A stretch of DNA of 47,187 bases from an uncultured Oscillospiraceae bacterium (GCA_948471095.1 CAOKRG010000016.1:1-47187); one strand, 5' to 3'. Shown: positions 24,966-33,580, counted from the first letter of the stretch. Program-made: numbers and translations. The notes: a model not told the origin generated them from the sequence alone.

Positions 24966-25014
24966 CGCAGCCTCCCCTTCCCTTCTCCCATTTTTATCCT
25001 CTTCCACGCCTGCC

Positions 25015-28000
25015 TCAGCCGCCGAACAGGCTGAGCTGCTGTGCGTCCGCCTCATAGGGCCTCCCGCTCCCCTGGTTCAGCCAGGTGGAATACAGGAACA
25101 TCTCCCCCACCCGGTACCCGGTCACCTCTTCCATGGCATAGGCGTAAAGGCGCAGCTGCACCTCGTAGTGCTGCCACAGCTCCTCCAAGCCTGATACCCG
25201 GTCGGTTTTAAAATCAATGATATGCAGCCGCCCGGCCTCTAAAAAGGCGCAGTCCACCGAGCCCTGGAGCACCACGGGCTCCGCCCGGCCCGCGGGGTCC
25301 GTCAGCCCCGGCTGGGCCATCTCCGCTGGAATGACAGCTGTGAAGCGCTTTTCCTTTACAACTCTTTCCGCACCCAAAACCCGCCTGCCCAAGGGGCTGC
25401 GGAAAAAGGCCCGCACCCGCTCCAGCTCCACCGCCTCCGCCTGCTCCGGGCTGAGAAAGGCCATTTGTTCCAGCCGGGCCAGCTCCTTTGCCGGGTCGGC
25501 GGCGGCAGCGGAAAAATCGGCGAACTGCATGAACTCGTGTAAAGCAATTCCCCTTTGCACCGGGGTCATGCCCTGACGGCCCATCCAGGCGGGCCGGGAG
25601 AGGGTCCCCCCGCCGCCCTCCTGCTCCGCCGCCAGTTTGGAGGCCGCCACTTTCGCCGGAATGTCCAGGCATCCCAGATGGGGATACTCAAAATCCGCTT
25701 GAGCCCGCAGGGCGGCGTAAAGCTCCGGATCCGGCTGGGAAAGCTCCTTGGCCGCTGGCTCTGAGGGGGCCCCGGCGGGAACGTAATCCGCCACATGGAC
25801 CTGCCAGGGGGTGTAGTCTTCCCGCACCACCGGCCCTTCTGCCGCGCCCGCTTCTTGGCGTAAAGCGCCCCCATCCGGGTGGCGCAGAGCGCAGAGCATC
25901 AGCCACTGGCCCGCGTTTTTTGCCCGCCGTACTGTAAAGGGAGACGGCTTTTCACCAGGTTCCATAGCGGCCTTTTCCAGCTCCCCGTCCAGGTCCCGGC
26001 TGGAGCTGACCAGAATCAGCTTCTCCTGGGCCCGGGTCATGGCCACATAGAGCACCCGCAGCTCCTCCGCCCCGGCGGAACGGGCCGCTTCCAGGGCAAT
26101 GGCCTCCCGGGCCGTGGTGGTGGCCCGGCCCAACCCCGTTAAGTCCTTTAGCTTTACGCCAAGTCCCAGCTCCGGATGCAGCAGCACCTCCTGGGCCCGG
26201 TCCCCGGCAAAGCTCCGGCCGCAGCCCGCCACGATGCACACTGGAAATTGCAGGCCCTTTGACTTATGGATGCTCATCACGGCCACCGCGTCCCCGCTGC
26301 CGGGCTGGACCTCCGCCGCCTGCAGGTCCGAGCCTCCGGCCTGGAGCCGGTCCAGAAAGCGCACGAAGCCGGAGAGCCCGTGGTAGCCCGAGCCCTCATA
26401 CTCCTTGGCGTACTGGTGGAGCAGCCGCAGGTTGCCCAGCCGTCCGGGGCCGTCCTCCATGGCCTGGACCATGTCCGGGTAGCCGGTGCGGCCATAGAGC
26501 AGGGTCAAAAAGGCGTCGGCGGGCATGGTGGCGGCCAGGCTCCGCAGCTGGTCCAGGTCTTTGAGGACCTTGGCGCAGGCGGGTTCATCAGCGGCGCGGG
26601 TCAGGGAGACGTACACCGAAACCTCCCGGCTCTCTGCCCGCAGCCGGGCCGCGTCTCCGGCGGAAAACCCATACAGGGGGCTCATCAGCACCGCCAGCAG
26701 GGGGATGTCCTGGTTCGGGTTGTCGATGACCCGCAGCAGGGACAGCACCACCTGCACCTCCGCCGCCGCGAAGAATCCCCCGCTCACCGTGGCCCGGGCC
26801 GGGACCCTCAGCCGCTTGAGCTCCTGGGCATAGGCATGGGCGTACTTGTTGGCGCTACGCAGCAAAATGCAGAAATCCCCATACCGGGCGGGCCTCTCCC
26901 CGCCCCCGCTGGCAACGGTAAAGCCTCCCTCCACCAGCTCCCGCACCCGCCGGGCGATGAGGGAAGCCTCGGCCAGCTCCGCCGGGACCCCCTCCCGCCG
27001 GAGGAACCAGAGCTCGGTCTCGCAGCCGGGCTTTTCCGGAAAATCTGCGCCGTACACCAGCCGCTCCTCCCCGGCATAGTCTATGTCTCCGGCCTCCCGG
27101 CTCATGAGCAGGGAGAACACATAGTTCACCGAGTCCACCACCTGGGGCCGGGACCGGAAATTCCGCTCCAGCACCAGGGCTGCGGGGTAGCGGTCCAGGG
27201 TCCGGTCGTACTTTTGATACCCGGCCCGGCGGCGCAGGAAGATCTCCGGCATGGCCCGCCGGAAGCCGTAGATGCTCTGCTTCACGTCTCCCACCATAAA
27301 CAGGTTCTCCCCGTTTTTGCTCACGGCCTGGAAGATGGAGTCCTGCACCTCGTTGATGTCCTGGTACTCGTCGATCATGATCTCGTCAAACCGCCGGGAA
27401 GCCTCCCGGGCCGTGGGGGTGGGGGATCCGTCCTCTTGGCAGAAGAGCCGGATGGCCTGGTGCTCCAGGTCGCTGTAGTCCAGAAAATTCTTTTCCAGCT
27501 TCTTTTCCCGGTAGCGCCGGGAGAAGTCCAAGGCCAGCTCCGCCAGATTTTTCAGCAGGGGCCCCGCCTCTTCCAGCTCCCGCCGGTTTCCGGCCCGGGA
27601 GCCTCCCAGGCACTTGCCCAGGTCCCCTATGGTCTTTTTGACCTGGGCCCTTCCGGCTTCCAGCCGCCGCAGCAGGGGGTCCTCCTTGTCCCAGCCCCGC
27701 AGGGCGCCCCGGCGCTGGGGGGCAAAGCTCCTCTGGCAGGCCACGGCCTGGTCCCAGTCCCCGGCCCGGGCCGCCTGGGCCAAGGCCCGGCAGGCCTCCC
27801 CGTCCCCGGCCAGAGCGGGGGCGAAGGCCTTGTCCAAGGCCGGGTCCTCCCCGGCCGCCCGGGCCAGCTCCTCCAGAAGCCGGGCGCAGTACTCCCCGGC
27901 CTCGGCCGCGTACCGCAGGACCACCTCCTCCCAGGGTGTGGAATCGCCGGAAAAGTACATGGCCACCTTGTCTTCCAGCCAGCGCTCCGGGAAGGGATGA

Positions 28001-28539
28001 CTCTGCATAAAGCGGTACAGGCTCAGCACCATCCGGGCCAGGCGGCGGTCGTCCCGCTCGGCGGCAAAGGCGTCGGCCAGGGGCGCGACGCTTCCCTCGT
28101 CGTAGGCGGCGGCAAGGGCCTCCTCCAGGGCCTGGGCGGTCAGCTCCTCCTCCCGCTTGTCGGAGAGGATCTTAAAGTCCGGGGGCAGCTCCAAAAGGTG
28201 GAAAAATTCCCGCACCATCTCCGCGCAAAAGCTGTCCACCGTGCCGATGTGGGCCTGGTGGAGCAAAATGCTCTGCCGGCGCAACAGGGAATCCCCCGGG
28301 TTCTCCCGGGTCAGCTGGTCCAGCCGCTGCTCCAGGCGGGCCCGCATCTCGGCGGCGGCGGCCTTGGTAAAGGTGACGATCAGCATTTTATTGGCGGGCG
28401 TGGGGTCCTCCCGGCAGGTCAGCCGCTCAACGGCCCGCTGGACCAGCACGGCGGTCTTGCCCGAGCCGGCCGCGGCCGCCACCAGCACCGTGCCCCGCCG
28501 CGCCTCTATGGCGTCCCGCTGGCTTTGAGTCCATTCCAC
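25015..28539 (-). CDS. addA: AddA helicase-nuclease subunit
   Basis: 1174-residue ATP-dependent helicase/nuclease subunit A of the AddAB double-strand-break repair complex. UvrD-type helicase motifs: Q-motif TQSQRDAIEAR, Walker A AAAGSGKTAVL, Walker B IDEYQDIN, motif IV-like ERNFRSRPQVVD, and motif VI LRVLYVAMTRAQEKLIL. The C-terminal RecB-type nuclease keeps the acidic and lysine residues (IIDFKTDR). The GTG start at 28539 has AAGGAGG upstream. addB usually precedes addA, but here the upstream 320 bases are repeat sequence and then an unrelated gene, so addB must lie elsewhere or be missing. Confidence 0.95.
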   Translation of the reverse strand: MEWTQSQRDAIEARRGTVLVAAAAGSGKTAVLVQRAVERLTCREDPTPANKMLIVTFTKAAAAEMRARLEQRLDQLTRENPGDSLLRRQSILLHQAHIGTVDSFCAEMVREFFHLLELPPDFKILSDKREEELTAQALEEALAAAYDEGSVAPLADAFAAERDDRRLARMVLSLYRFMQSHPFPERWLEDKVAMYFSGDSTPWEEVVLRYAAEAGEYCARLLEELARAAGEDPALDKAFAPALAGDGEACRALAQAARAGDWDQAVACQRSFAPQRRGALRGWDKEDPLLRRLEAGRAQVKKTIGDLGKCLGGSRAGNRRELEEAGPLLKNLAELALDFSRRYREKKLEKNFLDYSDLEHQAIRLFCQEDGSPTPTAREASRRFDEIMIDEYQDINEVQDSIFQAVSKNGENLFMVGDVKQSIYGFRRAMPEIFLRRRAGYQKYDRTLDRYPAALVLERNFRSRPQVVDSVNYVFSLLMSREAGDIDYAGEERLVYGADFPEKPGCETELWFLRREGVPAELAEASLIARRVRELVEGGFTVASGGGERPARYGDFCILLRSANKYAHAYAQELKRLRVPARATVSGGFFAAAEVQVVLSLLRVIDNPNQDIPLLAVLMSPLYGFSAGDAARLRAESREVSVYVSLTRAADEPACAKVLKDLDQLRSLAATMPADAFLTLLYGRTGYPDMVQAMEDGPGRLGNLRLLHQYAKEYEGSGYHGLSGFVRFLDRLQAGGSDLQAAEVQPGSGDAVAVMSIHKSKGLQFPVCIVAGCGRSFAGDRAQEVLLHPELGLGVKLKDLTGLGRATTTAREAIALEAARSAGAEELRVLYVAMTRAQEKLILVSSSRDLDGELEKAAMEPGEKPSPFTVRRAKNAGQWLMLCALRHPDGGALRQEAGAAEGPVVREDYTPWQVHVADYVPAGAPSEPAAKELSQPDPELYAALRAQADFEYPHLGCLDIPAKVAASKLAAEQEGGGGTLSRPAWMGRQGMTPVQRGIALHEFMQFADFSAAAADPAKELARLEQMAFLSPEQAEAVELERVRAFFRSPLGRRVLGAERVVKEKRFTAVIPAEMAQPGLTDPAGRAEPVVLQGSVDCAFLEAGRLHIIDFKTDRVSGLEELWQHYEVQLRLYAYAMEEVTGYRVGEMFLYSTWLNQGSGRPYEADAQQLSLFGG

Positions 28540-28574
28540 ACAACCGCCTCCTTAAAATTTGCCTCCACAAGGTC

Positions 28575-28853
28575 GTGGGGGTTCACCCCACACCCCACAA
28601 ACTTTTTGAAAAAAGTTTGATCAAAAACTTTTACTCTTGGTTGGTTATTACCTCAGAATCAACTGGTAGGAAAAATTGCGCAGTCCAGGTGCGTTAGGCA
28701 CCTGGCGGATTCTTAAGGCAGAGCCTTAAGCCGCCGGAGGCCAAACAATACAAAATGGGACGTAGGCCCCCCTTTCGGGACGCTAGTCCCGACCCCAGCA
28801 TCCCCATTGCTCTTTGGCCGAATGTTTATGAATACAGGTTCTTAAATTGCCGC
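28575..28853. repeat. composite repeat region: hairpins, family B copy 2, single TIR
   Basis: Non-coding stretch upstream of addA. It holds stem GTGGGG/CCCCAC (28575-28591) and a perfect 10-bp stem CAAACTTTTT/AAAAAGTTTG (28598-28619). Family B copy 2 runs at 28671-28805 (GGTGCGTTAGGCACC, CTTAAGG/CCTTAAG, CCGCCGGAGGC, GGGACGCTAGTCCC). Near 28831-28847 is TATGAATACAGGTTCTT, which matches the right terminal repeat of the 13556-13850 element. No left partner of that terminal repeat was found. No clear promoter for addA was found inside it. Confidence 0.7.
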
Positions 28854-28861
28854 CCGCGGGA

Positions 28862-29653
28862 TTATTTCTTATACGTAACCACCATGGACTTCGCCAGCCT
28901 TTTCCCAACCAGATAGACCAGCCGCCCCACCACCCTTTTGGCGGGCGGCAGGGGGATTCCCGGGGCGTACCCCATGCCCCGGTACTTTAGCCAGAACCGG
29001 TTGTCCTCCGTGGGATACTCCCCCTCGCCGCGGTTTCCCACACACAGGGCCTGGAACAGATTGAACGGAATCAGGGCCCCGATGCCCGGGGCGTGCATTT
29101 TCCCGGAGCGCAGGTCCAGATAGAACCGTTTGGTTACTCTATGGGTCTTTCTCAAATCCCTCTCCGTGGGCTCATAGGCGTTCCAGCTCAGCGCCGCCAC
29201 AGGCAGCTGATAGCATTTGTTAAATCCCCACCCGGCAAGGGTGGCGGCCAGGGCCTTTGTGGTACTTTTGGCGAACACGGCCCCGGCGGTGCTTATAATG
29301 AGCGCCTTCTTCGTAAAGTACCGGGGGCGGTGCAGCAGAAAGGCCATGTGGTCCGTGAAGTTCTTTAGGATGCCGGGCAGATGCCCTTGAAAGCAGGGCA
29401 TGGAGAAAATCACCCCGTCGCTGTCTTCGATCCAATCCATCACCGGCTGGACGGCCTCATTATGGGGGCAGGTCCTATGCCCCCCGCGAAAGCAGCCGCT
29501 GCAGCCCGTGCAGAAGGGAAGAGCAAGATCGGACAGATGCGCTTCCCGAAACACGATGGCCGGGTCAAAGGCCGCCAGCATCTCTCTGGCCCTCTCTGTC
29601 AAGAGCCAGGTGTTTCCCCTGCGCGGCCCGCCGTTTATGATAAGTATCTTCAT
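28862..29653 (-). CDS. flavodoxin-like NAD(P)H/FMN oxidoreductase
   Basis: 263-residue protein with an NADPH-dependent FMN reductase/flavodoxin-like fold: MKILIINGGPRRGNTW at the N-terminus (phosphate loop for FMN) and SMPCFQGHLPGILKNFTDH near residue 85. A Cys cluster CTGCSGC..C at about residues 48-61 resembles the iron-sulfur flavoprotein group, but the spacing is not diagnostic. The C-terminal ~90 residues are basic with a weakly hydrophobic stretch, and may touch the membrane. It lies 42 bases after pyrI and could be read from the pyrB promoter. Substrate unknown. Confidence 0.78.
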   Translation of the reverse strand: MKILIINGGPRRGNTWLLTERAREMLAAFDPAIVFREAHLSDLALPFCTGCSGCFRGGHRTCPHNEAVQPVMDWIEDSDGVIFSMPCFQGHLPGILKNFTDHMAFLLHRPRYFTKKALIISTAGAVFAKSTTKALAATLAGWGFNKCYQLPVAALSWNAYEPTERDLRKTHRVTKRFYLDLRSGKMHAPGIGALIPFNLFQALCVGNRGEGEYPTEDNRFWLKYRGMGYAPGIPLPPAKRVVGRLVYLVGKRLAKSMVVTYKK

Positions 29654-29695
29654 AGGTCGCCTTTTCCTCCGCAGCGGGCCTCTCCCGCCTTTCCG

Positions 29696-30121
29696 TCATA
29701 CCTCTTCACTGAGCAGCTGCTCGCAGTACTGGCAGCGGTAGCGGTGCTCCTCCCCGCCGCAGAGGTAGAACACCTGGTCCACGTCCTCCACGCTGGTGAT
29801 GCACCGGGGGTTTTTGCAGCTGACGATGTTCACCAGCCTTTGGGGCAGGCGGGGCCGCTTCTTCTCCAAAATCTTCCCGTCCCGGATGACGCAGACGGTG
29901 GCGTGGTCATCGATGAAGCCCAGCACGTCCAGGTCCACGTCCCCCACGCCCTCGATCTTGATGATGTCCTTGCGCCCGAACTTGCTGCTGCGGGCGTTTT
30001 TGATGATGGCCACGCAGGTGTCCAGCTTGTGGAGCTCCAGCAGCTCATAGACCCGCATGCCCCGGCCGGCGGTGATGTGGTCGATGACAATGCCGTTTTC
30101 AATGCTGTCGATGTTCAACAT
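29696..30121 (-). CDS. pyrI: aspartate carbamoyltransferase regulatory chain
   Basis: 141-residue PyrI, the allosteric subunit of aspartate transcarbamylase, which binds nucleotide effectors in its N-terminal domain (DSIENGIVIDHITAGRGMRVY) and zinc in its C-terminal domain. The four zinc ligands are visible: CKNPRC (C-x4-C) and CQYC (C-x2-C). The gene starts three bases after the pyrB stop, and its GGAGGAGG ribosome site lies in the pyrB end, so coupling is tight. Confidence 0.95.
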   Translation of the reverse strand: MLNIDSIENGIVIDHITAGRGMRVYELLELHKLDTCVAIIKNARSSKFGRKDIIKIEGVGDVDLDVLGFIDDHATVCVIRDGKILEKKRPRLPQRLVNIVSCKNPRCITSVEDVDQVFYLCGGEEHRYRCQYCEQLLSEEV

Positions 30122-30124
30122 AAC

Positions 30125-31060
30125 TCAAGCCTCCTCCAAAATGCCGGGGGCCAGGCCCAGCAGCGCCAGAATCAGCGCCATGCGCACATAGACCCCGCCC
30201 CGGGCCTGCTCAAAGTACAGGGCCCGGGGGTCCTCGTCCACCCTCTGGTCGATCTCGTTGACCCGGGGCAGGGGGTGCAGCACCGCCAGCTCCGGCTTGC
30301 CCAGGCGCAGCTTTTCCGGGGTCAGGATGTAGGAATCCTTCAGGCGCACATAGTCCTCCTCATTAAAGAAGCGCTCCCGCTGGACCCGGGTCATGTACAG
30401 CACGTCCAGCTCCCCCATGACCTCCTCCATCTTCCGCACCTCCCGCCAGGGGTGGCCCGAGGGCTCCACCACCTCTTTGAGAATGTAGCCGGGGGCCCGC
30501 AGCTCCCCGGGGGAGATGAACACGAAGTTTACGCCCTCATACCGCACCAGGGACTTGATCAGCGAGTGGACCGTGCGGCCGAATTTTAGGTCGCCGCACA
30601 GTCCGATGGTCAGCCCGCCGATTTTGCCCCGGCTGCGCTGGATCATAAACAGGTCGGTGAGGGTCTGGGTGGGGTGCTGGTGGCCCCCGTCCCCGGCGTT
30701 GACCACCGGGATTTTCGAATACCGGGCCGCCACAAAGGGCGCGCCCTCCTTAAAATGGCGCATGGCCGCAATGTCCGCGTAGACGGAGACCATGCGGATG
30801 GTGTCCGCCACGCTCTCCCCCTTGGCGGCGGAGCTGCTTTGGGCGCTGGAGAAGCCCAGCACCTGCCCCCCCAGCCGCAGCATGGCCGACTCGAAGCTCA
30901 GCCGGGTGCGGGTGCTGGGCTCGAAGAAGAGGGTTGCCAAAATTTTCCCTTCGCAGCAATGGGCGAAGTCCCGGGGCTTGTCCAGAATTTCCCCCGCCAG
31001 GGCCAGAAGCCGCCCGGTTTCCTCCCGGGACAGGTCCAGTGGGTCGATCAAATGGCGCAT
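30125..31060 (-). CDS. pyrB: aspartate carbamoyltransferase catalytic chain
   Basis: 311-residue catalytic subunit for the first committed step of pyrimidine synthesis, carbamoyl phosphate plus aspartate to carbamoyl aspartate. Active-site motifs: [13 protein letters not shown] (residues ~45-57), the SSAAKGES loop, [11 protein letters not shown], and [10 protein letters not shown]. The start at 31060 ([11 protein letters not shown]) is chosen from AAGGCGG upstream and because the longer in-frame extension would cross the promoter and a repeat. It is read from a promoter at 31136-31164 through a leader with a terminator-like stem. Confidence 0.95.
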   Translation of the reverse strand: MRHLIDPLDLSREETGRLLALAGEILDKPRDFAHCCEGKILATLFFEPSTRTRLSFESAMLRLGGQVLGFSSAQSSSAAKGESVADTIRMVSVYADIAAMRHFKEGAPFVAARYSKIPVVNAGDGGHQHPTQTLTDLFMIQRSRGKIGGLTIGLCGDLKFGRTVHSLIKSLVRYEGVNFVFISPGELRAPGYILKEVVEPSGHPWREVRKMEEVMGELDVLYMTRVQRERFFNEEDYVRLKDSYILTPEKLRLGKPELAVLHPLPRVNEIDQRVDEDPRALYFEQARGGVYVRMALILALLGLAPGILEEA

Positions 31061-31091
31061 GGTACCGCCGCCTTTCCAAAGAGTTTCTGCT

Positions 31092-31121
31092 AAAAAGCCG
31101 CGGGCGGCTATGGCCCACGGC
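31092..31121 (-). terminator. candidate pyrBI leader attenuator
   Basis: On the minus strand GCCGTGGG pairs with CCCGCGGC (eight pairs, one G-U), then TTTTT. It lies in the ~70-base leader between the pyrB promoter and the ATG, so it would end transcription before the gene. No clear PyrR binding loop or leader peptide was seen. Confidence 0.55.
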
Positions 31122-31135
31122 TGTGTTCCTGTAAA

Positions 31136-31164
31136 ATTATACCGGATTTTTTGGGGGAAGTCAA
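31136..31164 (-). promoter_or_regulatory. promoter of pyrBI
   Basis: Minus strand TTGACT, 17-base spacer, TATAAT: -35 5/6 and -10 perfect. About 75 bases before pyrB. Confidence 0.85.
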
Positions 31165-31223
31165 TGGGGCAGGAAAAGGGGGAGTGTCCAAAGGGCTCAG
31201 TTTTTAAAGAGTAATACGGAGTA

Positions 31224-31332
31224 GCCTCCGGCGGCTCAGGGGCTCTGCCCCTAAGAACCCCGCAACCTTTAAAAAGGTTGACAAAACTTTTACTGTTGCG
31301 CTCAAAGAGCTTTCTTCTTGTTAAAACGCGCG
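31224..31332 (-). repeat. dispersed hairpin repeat, family A, copy 2
   Basis: Reverse-strand copy of the 10986-11093 element. Shared segments: GCGCAACAG, AAAAGTTT, hairpin CAACCTTT/AAAGGTTG (31263-31280), TGCGGG, a GGGGCAGAGCCCC stem, and GCCGCCGGAGGC. It lies between the NYN gene end and the pyrB promoter. Confidence 0.8.
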
Positions 31333-31378
31333 TTTGGGACACTTCCGGAAAAGGGGGAGCTAGCCAAGCAGCGGCCGC

Positions 31379-32197
31379 TCAGCCCTTGAGCCGCACGTAC
31401 ATCTGCGGCGAGGCGCTCCCGTCCTTGCGCTGGGACTTGATCTCGAACATGTCCAGAGAATCCAAAAAGGGCGTCAGCTTGGAAAAACCAAAGTTCCGCA
31501 CGTCAAAGTCCGGGTAGCGCTTGCCCAGAATATTCCCCACCTTGCCGATGAAAATCCAGTCCTCCTCGTCCGAGTTCTCCCGCACGATGCTGCGCAGGGC
31601 CCGGCGGATGGTCCGCAGGCTGGTTTTGGGCTCCTCCCGGTCCTCCTCTTTGGGCGGCTCCGGCTTGGCGGGCTTGGCCGGAAGCTTCCGGGCGGACTTT
31701 TTGGGCTGGGGCTTTTTCTGGGGCTCGGCCTTCTGGGCCTCCTCCGGCTCCTCCTCGTCGGCGGCGGAGAGAATGTCCAGATATTTAAACTTGTTGCAGG
31801 CCGCGATGAAGGAATTGGGCGTTTTGCTCTCCCCCATGCCGATAACCGTCATGCCCGACTCCCGCAGCCGCGCCGCCAGCCGGGTGAAGTCGCTGTCGGA
31901 GCTGACCAGGCAGAAGCCCTCCACCTGGCCGGAGTAGAGGATGTCCATGGCGTCGATGATCATGGCGGAGTCCGTGGAATTCTTTCCGCTGGTGTAACTG
32001 TACTGCTGGATGGGCAGCACCGAATTGTCCAGCAGGGCCGACTTCCAGGAGACCAGCGCCGGGTTGGTCCAGTCGCCGTAAATGCGCTTGTAGGTGGCCA
32101 CGCCGTCCTTGGAGATCTCGTCCAAAATAAGCTTGATGTACCGCACGGACACATTATCCGCGTCGATGAGCACCGCGAAGCGGCTGTCGCTAGGCAT
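31379..32197 (-). CDS. NYN domain protein with C-terminal OST-HTH/LOTUS domain
   Basis: 272-residue protein of the LabA/DUF88 (NYN ribonuclease-like) group. The N-terminal PIN-like fold carries the acidic positions expected for metal binding: LIDADNV near residue 10, STDSAMIIDAMDILY, and LVSSDSDFTRLA. Residues ~143-195 are a Lys/Pro/Glu-rich linker (disordered). The C-terminus ~200-270 looks like an OST-HTH/LOTUS domain, which binds RNA. It is probably an RNA-processing or RNA-decay factor (inference). The start at 32197 has GGAGGG upstream. It is alone in its transcript, with a good promoter at 32349-32377. Confidence 0.88.
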   Translation of the reverse strand: MPSDSRFAVLIDADNVSVRYIKLILDEISKDGVATYKRIYGDWTNPALVSWKSALLDNSVLPIQQYSYTSGKNSTDSAMIIDAMDILYSGQVEGFCLVSSDSDFTRLAARLRESGMTVIGMGESKTPNSFIAACNKFKYLDILSAADEEEPEEAQKAEPQKKPQPKKSARKLPAKPAKPEPPKEEDREEPKTSLRTIRRALRSIVRENSDEEDWIFIGKVGNILGKRYPDFDVRNFGFSKLTPFLDSLDMFEIKSQRKDGSASPQMYVRLKG

Positions 32198-32348
32198 GGG
32201 CGGGTCCCTCCGCTGCGGGCCGGTTTTCCCGCGGCCCTTTGAAAGTAAATGCAATGTTCAACACAATGACGCTCCCATCAATAGTCTTAAGCGGCGCGCC
32301 GTCCGGCCTCCGGAAAAAAGCCGCGCAAGCGCCGCCCGCTTATGGATT

Positions 32349-32377
32349 ATTTTACCATAGATCGCGGGGAGTGTCAA
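32349..32377 (-). promoter_or_regulatory. promoter of the NYN gene
   Basis: Minus strand TTGACA, 17-base spacer, TAAAAT. The ~145-base leader is GC-rich with a short stem ending in TTTTTT near 32316-32321, which could attenuate. It diverges from the promoter at 32439-32467. Confidence 0.8.
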
Positions 32378-32438
32378 TTCTCTTCTCCCCTGCCAGGGGC
32401 GCGTCTGTCCATTGGCGCGAATGATTTTGCAAAAAATA

Positions 32439-32467
32439 TTGACAAAATAAAATTCAAATATTATAAT
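32439..32467 (+). promoter_or_regulatory. perfect consensus promoter
   Basis: TTGACA, 17-base spacer, TATAAT: all 12 consensus positions match, in an AT-rich pocket. It drives the interrupted lipoprotein-like gene that starts 65 bases downstream. Confidence 0.88.
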
Positions 32468-32531
32468 AAACAGTGAAAGATTTACATTTCCCGAATCCGT
32501 GCCAAAGGATAAAATGGAAGGAGGTGAAAAC

Positions 32532-32909
32532 ATGTTTCAGAAACGAGGCCTCGTTTTGATGCTGGCAGGCCTGGCTCTTCTGTCCGTATGGGGAGGCGGC
32601 AAAAAGCAAGCGGAGCCTGTCATTTCCCAGGAGGCGGTCCAAGCGGCAATCGAGAAGGATGGGGCGGAATATTACGCCTACATGGATTACGACGCCGCGG
32701 ACCCGGACACCCAGGCCATCATAGACCGGGCCAGAATGTAGGTGATCTCCACAGTGGCCAAGGATGCCTGGGCTGTGGACGGAGCGAAGGCTTATGTGAG
32801 CAAAGGCAGCGGGGAAATCGGGCAAAAAATCCCGGAATTCTCCGAGCTTTTCCCCACCGAGTGGTACGAAAGCTACCTGCGCCTCTACCCGCCAAGGCCA
32901 GCCGGATAA
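32532..32909 (+). pseudogene. interrupted lipoprotein-like gene (internal TAG)
   Basis: The reading frame begins at the ATG at 32532 with AAGGAGGTG upstream and a signal-peptide-like start (MFQKRGLVLMLAGLALLSV). At codon 70 a TAG interrupts it (32739-32741), yet the same frame stays open for 55 more codons with protein-like content (FSELFPTEWYESYLRLYP) to a TAA at 32909. At the expected lipobox, SVWGGG has Trp20 where SVC would be the lipoprotein cysteine (TGG for TGC or TGT). I do not recognise the family. Most likely a decaying gene, with CAG to TAG the simplest change; a shortened 69-residue secreted product or stop read-through are alternatives. Confidence 0.65.
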
Positions 32910-32998
32910 TCCACGACCGGATAAAAAAATAAAAAAGCAAACCGCCTCATTGCATTTTCTCAAAGCCTCGGGTAAACTTAGGCCAGGAGGTGCTGCTT

Positions 32999-33484
32999 AT
33001 GGCAAACGAAGCAAACAAGGATTTTAACGCCATGCTCCACGATGGCAAGGACATGCCCAAGACGCAGATTGTATCCGACCCCCGGACCATAGAAAAATAC
33101 GGCGGCAGCCGGATGTTCTTCGCCCCGCCCATGGAATACGACCGGCTCATGCGCCAGGTCCCCGCCGGACGGGTGACCACCGTGGGCGCGCTGCGAGAAT
33201 ATCTGGCCCGCCAGAACGGCGCCGACTTTACCGAGCCCATTACGGCCGGCGTCTTCGTGTCCATCGCGGCCTGGGCCAGCTTCCAGCGGGAGGCGGACGA
33301 GACCCCCTATTGGCGCACCCTGAAGGCCAACGGAGAGCTGAACCCCAAATACCCCGGCGGGATCGAGGCCCAGCGGGAAAGGCTGGAAGCGGAGGGCCAC
33401 AAAATCCTGCGCCGGGGCAGAAAGAATTTCAAATATTATGTGGCGGACTACCAGGCCCTCTTGTGGAGGCCCGGCCAGGGCTGA
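32999..33484 (+). CDS. alkyltransferase-like (ATL) protein, MGMT fold
   Basis: 161-residue protein with the DNA-binding fold of O6-methylguanine-DNA methyltransferase: VPAGRVTTVGALREYLA is the helix-turn-helix region. The active-site motif PCHR is replaced by TPYWRT, so the acceptor cysteine is a tyrosine. The following LKANGELNPKYPGG matches the segment after PCHR in this fold. ATL proteins bind alkylated DNA without repairing it and pass it to nucleotide excision repair (known for characterised ATLs). The start at 32999 has AGGAGG upstream; an in-frame GTG at 32990 overlaps that site and is rejected. Monocistronic. Confidence 0.82.
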   Translation: MANEANKDFNAMLHDGKDMPKTQIVSDPRTIEKYGGSRMFFAPPMEYDRLMRQVPAGRVTTVGALREYLARQNGADFTEPITAGVFVSIAAWASFQREADETPYWRTLKANGELNPKYPGGIEAQRERLEAEGHKILRRGRKNFKYYVADYQALLWRPGQG

Positions 33485-33501
33485 GCCATATAGTAGACAC
33501 A

Positions 33502-33580
33502 CTTGAAAACCGGCAAGGCCGGTTTTCAAGTTCAGCGGCTTTGCCGCTTGGTTCAAAAGAATCACAGGATTCTTTTGAAC
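33502..33580. repeat. three consecutive perfect hairpins
   Basis: CTTGAAAACCGGC/GCCGGTTTTCAAG (33502-33530, 13 bp, 3-base loop), AGCGGC/GCCGCT (33534-33548), and GTTCAAAAGAATC/GATTCTTTTGAAC (33551-33580, 13 bp, 4-base loop). They lie between the convergent ATL and folC genes and may end transcription both ways, though no long T-run follows. Confidence 0.85.

Noticed and set aside
26266-28620. 784-codon open frame antisense to addA
   Set aside because: Same GC effect; Gly/Pro/Leu-rich translation with no motif, while addA motifs on the other strand are complete.
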